A DNA stretch of 64,000 nt from Deltaproteobacteria bacterium (lineage in GTDB: Bacteria > Myxococcota_C > UBA6777), in the NCBI GenBank assembly GCA_006226375.1, contig SBHC01000063.1, positions 124,001 to 188,000 on the forward strand, written 5' to 3'. Position numbers and translations under genes: made by a program. Shown here one piece after another: positions 35,085 to 42,898 of the stretch. The notes under the pieces were generated by a model. It searched no databases. It was not told the DNA's origin and saw only the letters and a program-made list of their open reading frames with translations. Position 1 is the stretch's first letter. Each line of letters begins with the position of its first letter.

Positions 35085-35090
35085 GTTCAG

Positions 35091-36755
35091 TTACTCACTG
35101 GCCTGGGTACTTTCGTTGGCGGGTGCCCCCAAAAGCTTGTTGAGAACAAGGACAGGGACAAGACCTGCCAAAGCAATCATCACTGCGTAAACAGCAGACT
35201 CATCGACAGACTCCATCTGCTTGGCGAGGTTGTACACCTCTGTGGATAACGTGTTGAAGTTCCCCCACCGCAGAAACAACGTCAGGGGTAACTCTTTCAA
35301 GGCGTCAATGAACACCAACAATCCTGCTGCAAACAAACCGTTGCGAATCAAAGGCAACTCAACCTTCCAGAGAGTCTTCAGCGGTGAAAGTCCCAACAGC
35401 CGGGACGCCTCGTTGAGGTGTTTGCCATGACGTTGAAAGCTCGCGTCGATAGGGGAATGAGCAACCATTAGAAAACGCACCACAAACGCCACAAGCATCA
35501 GAACAAAGGTTCCGCTGACAGTGAGCCATGCAAGGTCCAAGGAAGCTGGAGCCAACGCGCGAATGAGGCGATCGTATTGGGCAGCGACAACCATCACTCC
35601 CACCGCAATGACTGTTCCAGGAACGGCATAGCCAATGAGGGCGAAGCGGGACAGCCGCTCCATCCACGACATCGGAAACAGCCGAAGCGTGTAAGCCAGC
35701 AGCAACGCCGCCGCAACCGTGCACACAGCGGCAGCGCTTGCCAAACCAAGGCTGCTCAGAATTAGCCGACCAAACGACTCGCCTTGCACCACTTGCTGGA
35801 TATTGAGAGCCGCCCACGACACCAACTGCAGCATCGGAAGGAGGAACCCAAAGAACAGAGGAAACAAGCAAAACAATGTGACACCCCAGGCCTTGCCTCC
35901 GCGAAGTGTCTGGCGCTGTACAGGACGATGACTTTTCCCCGCCTCGTCGTAACGAGCGTTACCTCGTTGCCACCGTTCCAACAGCAAGAGCAACCCGACT
36001 ACAAACATTAAGAGTGCAGCCAAGCGTATAGCCATAACAACATTGTCGCGCGCAAACCATTCCCGAAAAATAGCTGTCGCGAAGGTATCCACCCCAAAAT
36101 ATTCGGCAGCGCCGTAGTCGTTCACCACCTCCAACCAGCACAACGTCAGGCCGCTCACAATTGCGGGGCGAGCCAACGGAAGCACCACACGGAAGAAGGT
36201 TTGGAACGCGTTCGCGCCCAGGTTCCGGGCAACCTCCAGCACCCCCTGCGACTGCCGGACAAACGACGCCCGAGCGATCATAAACACATAAGGATAGAGG
36301 TTCACCGACAACAAAAACATAAGACCGTAGGGGTTCATGATCGAGAAAGGCAGATAGCTACCCCGGTCCGGTTTCCCAAACCAGGCGCGCAAGGTCGTTT
36401 CGATCGGCCCAGTGTAGTCCGTCATTCCGGCGTAGGTGTACGCAAGAATGTAGGCGGGAAGCACCAAAGGAAGGACCATCGCGCTCGACAGCCACTTGCG
36501 ACCGGGGAAGTCGTACACGGTGACAAACCAGGCAGGCAAGACGCCAAACACCAGCACTCCCCCGCCAACTCCCACCAGCAACAAGCTGGTGTTCCAGGCG
36601 TAACGCCGCACAGGAGGGGCGCTCAGGCTTTGCCAAAGAGAGCCGCCTCCGCTCCACACTTGGGTGATTAAGAAGAGGAGAGGAACCAGAACAACCAAAG
36701 CCAACAAGGTCGAAAGGATAACCCAGCCGTTGAGCCAGTAACGCCAACGTTTCAT
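35091..36755 (-). CDS. fbpB: Iron(III) ABC transporter permease, double-domain
   Basis: The 554-residue inner-membrane protein has about 12 hydrophobic helices in two homologous halves, each a BPD_transp_1 permease domain with an EAA-type loop (A-R-N-L-G-A-N in the first half, A-S-R-L-L-G-L in the second). Fused permeases of this length are usual for FbpB/SfuB. It lies between the binding protein and ATPase genes. ATG at 36755 is preferred over the adjacent TTG. Confidence 0.92.
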   Translation of the reverse strand: MKRWRYWLNGWVILSTLLALVVLVPLLFLITQVWSGGGSLWQSLSAPPVRRYAWNTSLLLVGVGGGVLVFGVLPAWFVTVYDFPGRKWLSSAMVLPLVLPAYILAYTYAGMTDYTGPIETTLRAWFGKPDRGSYLPFSIMNPYGLMFLLSVNLYPYVFMIARASFVRQSQGVLEVARNLGANAFQTFFRVVLPLARPAIVSGLTLCWLEVVNDYGAAEYFGVDTFATAIFREWFARDNVVMAIRLAALLMFVVGLLLLLERWQRGNARYDEAGKSHRPVQRQTLRGGKAWGVTLFCLFPLFFGFLLPMLQLVSWAALNIQQVVQGESFGRLILSSLGLASAAAVCTVAAALLLAYTLRLFPMSWMERLSRFALIGYAVPGTVIAVGVMVVAAQYDRLIRALAPASLDLAWLTVSGTFVLMLVAFVVRFLMVAHSPIDASFQRHGKHLNEASRLLGLSPLKTLWKVELPLIRNGLFAAGLLVFIDALKELPLTLFLRWGNFNTLSTEVYNLAKQMESVDESAVYAVMIALAGLVPVLVLNKLLGAPANESTQASE

Positions 36756-36823
36756 CAAAGAATCATCCTACCCAGAGAAGCTTTGGAGAGGAGAAGAAAA
36801 GGGGCAAGACCGGGGCATCGAAG

Positions 36824-37906
36824 CTATCGCCAGCCCACAGCATCAAAGAGAGCGACCGCTTTCTTGTTGTTCACGCCAAGCAGACGGAGGTTGATCTTGT
36901 GACCTTTGAACGAGCCCCAAGATTGCACCAGCTTGGAAGCTTTCACCTTGGGATTAACCGGGTATTCGTAGTTGGCTTTGGCGAACACTTTTTGGGCTTC
37001 TTCGCTCGCCAAGAACTCGATGAACTTGATCGCAGCTTCTTTGTTGCGCGCGTACTTGGCCACGCCAGCACCGCTTACGTTCACATGCGCGCCGCGGTCC
37101 TTTTGGTTGGGGAAGAACACACCCAACGACTTCACGACCTCACGGGATGCCTTCTTCTTGGAGTTGACCATCTTGCCCACGTAGTAGGTGTTCACCACAG
37201 CCACGTCGCCTTTTTTCGCAGCGATGGCCTTCATCTGGTCGCGGTCGTTCCCTTTGGGAGAGCGCGCAAAGTTCGCCACCATACCTTTGGCCCAAGCTTT
37301 GGCTTTCTCTTCACCCAACGCCACAATCAACGACGCCAGCAACGACTGGTTGTAAATGTTGTTCGAGGAACGGATCAGCACACGTCCCTTCCACTTCTTG
37401 TCGGTCAAGGCTTCGTACGTTGAAAGCTCACTCGGCTTCACGCGATCCTTAGCATAGACGATCACGCGAGCACGACGGGTCAAACCAAACCAGTGACCTT
37501 TGGGGTCACGCAGGTTGGCAGGGATGCGCTCTTCCAATGTTTTGGAAGAAACGGGCTGCAACAGGCCTTTTTGTTCGGCCCGAACCAGTCGCCCGGCATC
37601 CACGGTGATCAACACGTCAGCCTTGGAGTTTTTGCCTTGAATCTGCATCCGCTTCATCAACTCATCGGCTTTGTTCTGGGTCACCACCACAGGAATGCCC
37701 GTCTTCTTGGTGAACAGCTTGAACAGCTTCTTGTCTGCCGGGTAGTGACGGTGTGAAAACACCTGCAGAGCGGCTTGTTTCACCGATCTTTTGGTCACGG
37801 AAGAGCTGTTGTCATTTCCGGTCTTCGACTTCTTTTTGCATCCGCTGACAACAAGGCCAGCAGCCAGGAGGGCGATCATGGATCCTTGCCAAAAGGTTCG
37901 CAACAT
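36824..37906 (-). CDS. fbpA: Iron(III)-binding lipoprotein/periplasmic protein
   Basis: The 360-residue extracytoplasmic solute-binding protein has a lipobox (V-S-G-C at about residue 22), so it is a lipoprotein rather than a free periplasmic protein. The fold is of the FbpA/transferrin-like type. The adjacent Tyr pair in V-N-T-Y-Y-V-G-K matches the iron-ligand tyrosines of FbpA, and an early S-H-R-H-Y segment fits the N-terminal ligand region. AAGGA lies 7 bases before the ATG at 37906. It is followed by permease and ATPase genes and preceded by the TonB system. Confidence 0.92.
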   Translation of the reverse strand: MLRTFWQGSMIALLAAGLVVSGCKKKSKTGNDNSSSVTKRSVKQAALQVFSHRHYPADKKLFKLFTKKTGIPVVVTQNKADELMKRMQIQGKNSKADVLITVDAGRLVRAEQKGLLQPVSSKTLEERIPANLRDPKGHWFGLTRRARVIVYAKDRVKPSELSTYEALTDKKWKGRVLIRSSNNIYNQSLLASLIVALGEEKAKAWAKGMVANFARSPKGNDRDQMKAIAAKKGDVAVVNTYYVGKMVNSKKKASREVVKSLGVFFPNQKDRGAHVNVSGAGVAKYARNKEAAIKFIEFLASEEAQKVFAKANYEYPVNPKVKASKLVQSWGSFKGHKINLRLLGVNNKKAVALFDAVGWR

Positions 37907-38012
37907 TCTTCTATCCTTTGGTTGTGGGAGCCGCTGCACACAGCTTTCCCGTTGTGAAAATGAACTCGCACTCCTCGTGCAAAAAAACAGACAAGATGGG
38001 ATAGACGCTTTC

Positions 38013-38028
38013 AGCCTCTGGTGAGGCT
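38013..38028 (-). other. Hairpin between tonB and fbpA
   Basis: AGCCTC/GAGGCT around a 4-base loop lies just after the tonB stop. A T-run occurs only about 25 bases further on, so it may be a weak terminator or mRNA processing site separating exbB-exbD-tonB from fbpABC. Confidence 0.45.
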
Positions 38029-38030
38029 TT

Positions 38031-38828
38031 CTAACGACGCAGCCGAAAACGAACCGGAAGACGGAATGACTTGTAGGGTCGCGAAAAGCCTGTGGGCATC
38101 GCGGGCCAAGGCGCAGCTGCTTTAATCATCCGGACGGCCTCTTTGTCGAGCATCGCGTATCCGCTGGACCGAAGAATCCTTGGCTCTCCCAAAAGTTTCC
38201 CTCGGGGGGTCACCCGAATTAACAACAACACCTTGCCTTCGTAACCCATACGAACCGCCATCCGGGGGTAGCGTTTGTGTCGCATAATCGAGCGATACAG
38301 AGCGCGACCGTACGGCCTCAAGTTGACTCGTCGGGCAGGAGCTTGACGAGGCACAGGCTGAGGAACAACCCGTCGCCGAGGAGCCGGTTGAGGAGAAGCC
38401 TTCGCGACAGCTCTTGGTGGAATCACGGGCCTTGGCGGTGGCGGCACCTCTCTCCGTGGCTTGGGCTGAGGCACAGGCTTGGGGATCGGCCTTGGTTTTT
38501 TGACAACACGACGTCTCTTTCGTCGTGGACGCCGCACCCTGCGCTTCTTTCGTCGCCTGACCTTCCTTCGCCTTGGAGGTGGGGGAACCACTTGCCTCTT
38601 GGGCTGCACTTCAGGCCGAGGAGGAGGCTGTACCTTCTTGATAAGGATTCGAATTTCACGAGGTTTCTTCGGCTCGTTGGCAGGCATCTTAACAGGCAGA
38701 AACCACACAGCAAGATGAGCACCCACGGCCAGAAGCGTAGCGCCCGCCCACTTGTGCGTCACCCAAATAGACAGCCAACCAAGAAGCTTCATTGGAGCGC
38801 TCTTCGTCACAGCAGAAGAGTGAACCAT
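38031..38828 (-). CDS. tonB: TonB-family energy transducer with Arg/Pro-rich linker
   Basis: The 265-residue protein has an N-terminal membrane anchor (about 25-45), a long linker of Pro and Arg/Lys (about 60-180), and a C-terminal TonB domain with H-K-R-Y-P-R-M-A, G-K-V-L-L-L-I-R-V, L-R-S-S-G-Y-A-M-L-D and A-A-P-W-P-A-M-P. Most TonB linkers alternate Glu-Pro and Lys-Pro; here acidic residues are nearly absent, so the linker is very cationic. GGAGG lies 8 bases upstream. Its ATG overlaps the exbD stop by one base. Confidence 0.92.
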   Translation of the reverse strand: MVHSSAVTKSAPMKLLGWLSIWVTHKWAGATLLAVGAHLAVWFLPVKMPANEPKKPREIRILIKKVQPPPRPEVQPKRQVVPPPPRRRKVRRRKKRRVRRPRRKRRRVVKKPRPIPKPVPQPKPRREVPPPPRPVIPPRAVAKASPQPAPRRRVVPQPVPRQAPARRVNLRPYGRALYRSIMRHKRYPRMAVRMGYEGKVLLLIRVTPRGKLLGEPRILRSSGYAMLDKEAVRMIKAAAPWPAMPTGFSRPYKSFRLPVRFRLRR

Positions 38829-39223
38829 CACGGCGTCCTCCGTGTAGCCAGGGACACCGAGGTAAAGCCCACGTTGGAGGCAGCATCCAGAACCTTCACT
38901 GTGAACTTCAGGTTGCTCTTGCCGTCGCCACGAAGCAGAAGAGCGTCGTGCTTCTTGCGCAGCCGCTTGAACGTAGCTTCGAGCTGCTCGGGCTTCACAA
39001 TGTCGTCGCCCACCTGCATCACACCCTTCGCTGTGATTGTAACCACCAGCGCCTTCCGCTTTTGCGGCTTGTACTGACTGCTGGCCTCAGGCAAGTCCAC
39101 CTTCAGGCCCCGAATTCGATCGAAGTTGGCAGCCAAAACCACAAAGATCAGGAGGATAAAGACAACGTCGATCAGAGGCGTCATCCCGATGCTTGGCGCT
39201 TCACGTTTGGGAGACTCAAACAT
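38828..39223 (-). CDS. exbD: ExbD/TolR proton-channel subunit
   Basis: The 131-residue protein has one membrane helix with the essential Asp in P-L-I-D-V-V-F-I-L-L-I-F, then a small periplasmic domain, as in ExbD. With ExbB it uses the proton gradient to energise TonB. The start overlaps the exbB stop by 8 bases and the stop overlaps the tonB start, which indicates translational coupling. A longer in-frame start at 39292 lies inside exbB. Confidence 0.93.
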   Translation of the reverse strand: MFESPKREAPSIGMTPLIDVVFILLIFVVLAANFDRIRGLKVDLPEASSQYKPQKRKALVVTITAKGVMQVGDDIVKPEQLEATFKRLRKKHDALLLRGDGKSNLKFTVKVLDAASNVGFTSVSLATRRTP

Positions 39224-40004
39224 CGAGTTCACCCTGCTCAGAGGGCAAAGCCTGGCTGGCTGTGTAGTTGGGAGCGTTGGATGTGGAGCCACTGGCAGGG
39301 CTCTGCTTGTTCGCGGGTTTCGCAGGTTTAACAGCCTTCACCGGAACCACAGCAGCAGCGACTGCTTCGTGACGACCTTGACGTGCAAGGGGTGAAGGCA
39401 AGGCTGTGAGGAAGCGCTCAACAGCGTCGCGAAGTTGGGTTCGAAAGTGGTCCACGCGCGTCGAAAGATACAGGTGAGCGGCCAGGGTCGGCGCTGCCAC
39501 AATCAGTCCGGCGGCTGTCGTCAAGAGAGCCTGCCAGATCCCTGAAGCCAACTGAGACGCGTTAACATTTCCCAAACCGGCGCTCTGCAACCCGAGGAAC
39601 ATTTTCACCATCCCAATCACAGTCCCCAGCAGCCCCAACAACGGAGCAACCTGGGCGATGAAGGACAGCAGCGGAAGAAATCGTTCGTAGCGCTCAATCT
39701 CAAGGAGACCAACGCGCTCCGCTTCGGCAGCAACACGGTCAGGTCTTTCGTGATACACATCCGTCGCACGAGAGAGCACGTGGGCTACAGGGTGTTCATG
39801 ACTCTCACACTCAGAGATGGCGGCGTTGTACTGTCGTCGACGCACCAAAAGAAGTACATCATCCAGCCAAGGCAAGGACTTCGCGCGAATCTCGCGGAAC
39901 AACATCCAGCGTTGAATAAACACCACAAGTGCAACCAGAGAGCAGAAGTAAATCGGCCACATGGCCCATCCACCTTGCTGCAGAAGTTTGCCCAAGAACG
40001 TCAT
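39216..40004 (-). CDS. exbB: ExbB/TolQ/MotA proton-channel protein
   Basis: The 262-residue inner-membrane protein has three helices (about 10-35, 115-140 and 155-185) and the MotA/TolQ/ExbB motifs A-P-L-L-G-L-L-G-T-V-I-G-M and L-L-T-T-A-A-G-L-I-V-A-A-P. The Ala/Pro/Ser-rich C-terminal tail (about 205-255) is longer than usual. GGAG precedes the ATG at 40004. It is the first gene of the exbB-exbD-tonB run. Confidence 0.93.
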   Translation of the reverse strand: MTFLGKLLQQGGWAMWPIYFCSLVALVVFIQRWMLFREIRAKSLPWLDDVLLLVRRRQYNAAISECESHEHPVAHVLSRATDVYHERPDRVAAEAERVGLLEIERYERFLPLLSFIAQVAPLLGLLGTVIGMVKMFLGLQSAGLGNVNASQLASGIWQALLTTAAGLIVAAPTLAAHLYLSTRVDHFRTQLRDAVERFLTALPSPLARQGRHEAVAAAVVPVKAVKPAKPANKQSPASGSTSNAPNYTASQALPSEQGELDV

Positions 40005-40437
40005 AACGACCTCTCCAAACAATGCAAAGCAAGCCGCACACAGATTGAAGCAGAGCTTGGTCAGGCCAAGAATGTACGTTGCAACCGTGTCGGTTTGTTA
40101 TGGGTATGGATAGAAAAGACAATCCCTGGTTGTGTTTCCCTCCACGATGGCGTTTGAATTCCATATTGAAGGGAAATACAAGCAGACATGCTTGTTCACG
40201 TAGTTGGAAGCAGAAAAGGCATACACTGCCTTACCCTACTCCAATTCGCCCATACCATACGCCATTCCCTTCAAATGTCAAGCACAAACAAGCCCGTATT
40301 CGAAGGGTTCCCCCCCACCGAACACATTTTGAACCCCACTTCACCCCGTCCATGATTAGACTGTTTTCTCATTGCAATTCCACGTTGTTTTCGATAACGT
40401 GCGTTTGATTTTGATGAAGCAAAGACGGAGATCAGTC
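40005..40437. other. Divergent intergenic region
   Basis: About 430 bases between exbB and the protease gene. It holds a perfect inverted repeat ACAAGCA-GACA-TGCTTGT (40178-40195) and another, CACGTT/AACGTG with 9 bases between (40381-40401), 37 bases before the protease start. No Fur-box-like run was recognised. Confidence 0.5.
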
Positions 40438-42894
40438 ATGGTTTGGAAGAAAGTGACGATGTACAGCATCGTCTGTGTATGTATGTTGTCGTCGATGATG
40501 TGGGGACCCGGTTGCAGTTTAGAGACCCCCAAATCCAAGGACAGCCGTCCACAATACAGCACCATGGACCAGTACATTGTGAATGGTGTTAAGGACCTGG
40601 CACATCCAGCAGTGGGTTCTTTAACCGCGAACAAAAGCTCGTTCTGCACAGGAACATTGATTGCCCCTCGGGTGGTCGTGACGGCTGCCCACTGCATTGA
40701 CGCCTTCGATCGCCTCAAAGGGCAGACCCTGGCGTTTCGCATCGACATTCCGGTCAACCAGAACGAATACCGCACCATCTATCCTGGCATCGATATCGCC
40801 AACACTGCAAAGCACCCCAAATACAGCAACAGCCAAACGGGAATCACCGACGACATCGCGATCGTGATTTTGACCACGCCTGTGTTCTCCGTACCCACGG
40901 TGCCCTGGAACAAAACAGCGGCAACCCAAGCCTGGATTAACCAGAAAGCGTTGTTCATGGGTTACGGACGCCTCAGCGCGGCTGACACCCAACCTGCTCC
41001 GCGGAAGTACTCCACCTACTTGACCATCACTCACCTCGACCGTGACGCCCAGCGCGGTGGAGCCAAGCCCAACACCATCGGCTACTCTGGCAACAACACC
41101 TCGGTGTGCCAGGGAGACTCAGGTGGCCCTGCGCTGCTCCAGATCCAAGGCACATGGAACGTGGTCGCGGTCACATCACACGGAACCGCTTACAACTGCA
41201 CAGGAACCTCCTACTCGTTCCGCACCGATCCCTACGCCGACTGGATCCAAGGATTCATCGACAAGTACTCGACATGCGAAGGTGCCAACCCAACCTGTGG
41301 GAACTGCGCATCATGTGACGGAAAAGCTTGCAAGCCCAAGACATTCTCCGCCATCCCCAACGCCTGCAAAGTTTGTGAGAAAGACGCAGATTGTGGCGGT
41401 GGTTACTGCATCCAGGTAGGCACAGGACTCCGCTGTGTACAACAGTGTGACCAAGGCAACTGCTGTCCCAACGGTAACTTCTGCACCGTGGTCGCCAACG
41501 ACCGAAGCTACTGCCTGCCTGAGACCATGGTCTGTCCTCCGCTCTCGTGCCAAACCGACAAAGACTGTAGCTCCATCGAAGAATGTGTCAGCAACGTCTG
41601 CCGCCAAAAGCTCCCCAAGCTTCGCACCACAACCTGCCAACCCTGCACCCAAAACAGCGACTGTGGCTCAGGAGGCTACTGTGAAACACCGGACGGTCGA
41701 GGCGGCCGATGTTTGCAACCTTGCGAAGGAACAGGCGAGCTGTGTCCTCTTGGTTTTGCCTGCAAGGAAGTGCTCACAGGCTTGAAACAATGCGTTCGTC
41801 GTGACAACACCTGTACGGCTCCCTGCAACAAAGATGAGCACTGTCTCGGTGGACTGAAGTGCAAAGACGGCACCTGCATCAGAGAAGGTGGCGGAACAGC
41901 GGGCGAGCCCTGCAGCAACGCCATGCCCTGCAAAGACGGCCTCCAATGCACCCCCAGCTCCTCAGGCGCACGATGCTACCAGACCTGCGGTTTCCAAGCA
42001 GGAAGCGCTGGCGCCCCCTGTCGCCCCAACAACCAATGTGACGCTGGCCTGCAGTGCTTCGCGAATCCCTTGGGAGGCGGAAACTTCTGCGTTCGACCCT
42101 GCCAAAGCAGCACGGACTGCACCAGCGGCGGAAACTGCTTCCCTGGAATCAACATCTGCGCATGCCAGTCCGCCGACCAGTGCCAGAACGGCGCAAAATG
42201 CAACATGATCATCCAAGGTTTTGCCGGAGTGTGTAGCAGCGGAAAACAGACCCCCTGCCCTGACGGCGAAGAGTGTGCTTCGTCACCAGGTCAACCCAGC
42301 ATCTGCGTCAAAGCTGGCTCAGGCAATCGTGAGCCTGGCCAGGCCTGCGACAACCTCAACCGATGCAAAGACGGTAACACCTGCACGCCTGGACTCAACC
42401 GATGCCTGGAGAGCTGCAGCGACAGCCAAACCTGCAAAGGCGGGGGAACCTGCCGCTCCCTGCTCGGACCGGACCAATTCTGTTTGTGCAGCAACGACAG
42501 CGAGTGCAAAACTGGCCAGAAGTGCCAGGTCGTCGCCCAAAACATAGGGTATTGCGCCGATCCTCCAGACACGGGCTGCAAAGAAGGGACCTGCCCCGAC
42601 AACTTTGTATGCAAAGACAAGAAGTGTGTCGCCAAAGACACTCCAGGCCCAGAGCCAGGACCGGAACCCACAGCTCCAACCGACGGCGGCTCCACAACAA
42701 CCGACGCACCCAGCAGTAGCGAAGGCAGCTCCACAACGAACGATGGTGGAACCACAACCACTCCCGAAGTGGAAGCGCCGGGTCAGGCTTGCGGTTGCGA
42801 GTCCACTCCAACACAGCCCATGCCCCTTTCGATGCTGTTCTGGCTTGGTTTCTTTGGCCTGTTAGCTTTCCGACGACGCTCGTTGACCGAGTGA
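40438..42894 (+). CDS. Trypsin-like protease with Cys-rich repeats and MYXO-CTERM-like tail
   Basis: The 818-residue exported protein has a signal peptide with a possible lipobox (G-P-G-C). An S1 serine protease domain follows: I-V-N-G activation site, His in T-A-A-H-C, Asp in D-D-I-A-I-V, Ser in C-Q-G-D-S-G-G-P. About 470 residues of Cys-rich units (C-x(4-5)-D-C-x(2)-G-x-C type) come next, then a Pro/Thr/Ser linker and a tail of Cys-Gly-Cys-Glu-Ser-Thr, a hydrophobic helix and Arg-Arg-Arg. The tail suggests anchoring and later release at the cell surface. GGAG lies 7 bases before the ATG; longer in-frame starts lack this. Predatory or nutritional proteolysis is plausible. Confidence 0.9.
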   Translation: MVWKKVTMYSIVCVCMLSSMMWGPGCSLETPKSKDSRPQYSTMDQYIVNGVKDLAHPAVGSLTANKSSFCTGTLIAPRVVVTAAHCIDAFDRLKGQTLAFRIDIPVNQNEYRTIYPGIDIANTAKHPKYSNSQTGITDDIAIVILTTPVFSVPTVPWNKTAATQAWINQKALFMGYGRLSAADTQPAPRKYSTYLTITHLDRDAQRGGAKPNTIGYSGNNTSVCQGDSGGPALLQIQGTWNVVAVTSHGTAYNCTGTSYSFRTDPYADWIQGFIDKYSTCEGANPTCGNCASCDGKACKPKTFSAIPNACKVCEKDADCGGGYCIQVGTGLRCVQQCDQGNCCPNGNFCTVVANDRSYCLPETMVCPPLSCQTDKDCSSIEECVSNVCRQKLPKLRTTTCQPCTQNSDCGSGGYCETPDGRGGRCLQPCEGTGELCPLGFACKEVLTGLKQCVRRDNTCTAPCNKDEHCLGGLKCKDGTCIREGGGTAGEPCSNAMPCKDGLQCTPSSSGARCYQTCGFQAGSAGAPCRPNNQCDAGLQCFANPLGGGNFCVRPCQSSTDCTSGGNCFPGINICACQSADQCQNGAKCNMIIQGFAGVCSSGKQTPCPDGEECASSPGQPSICVKAGSGNREPGQACDNLNRCKDGNTCTPGLNRCLESCSDSQTCKGGGTCRSLLGPDQFCLCSNDSECKTGQKCQVVAQNIGYCADPPDTGCKEGTCPDNFVCKDKKCVAKDTPGPEPGPEPTAPTDGGSTTTDAPSSSEGSSTTNDGGTTTTPEVEAPGQACGCESTPTQPMPLSMLFWLGFFGLLAFRRRSLTE

Positions 42895-42898
42895 GCCG

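Noticed and set aside
28031-40004. Fur box in the iron region
   Set aside because: I looked for GATAATGATAATCATTATC-like runs before the lipoprotein, receptor and exbB genes and saw none good enough to report.
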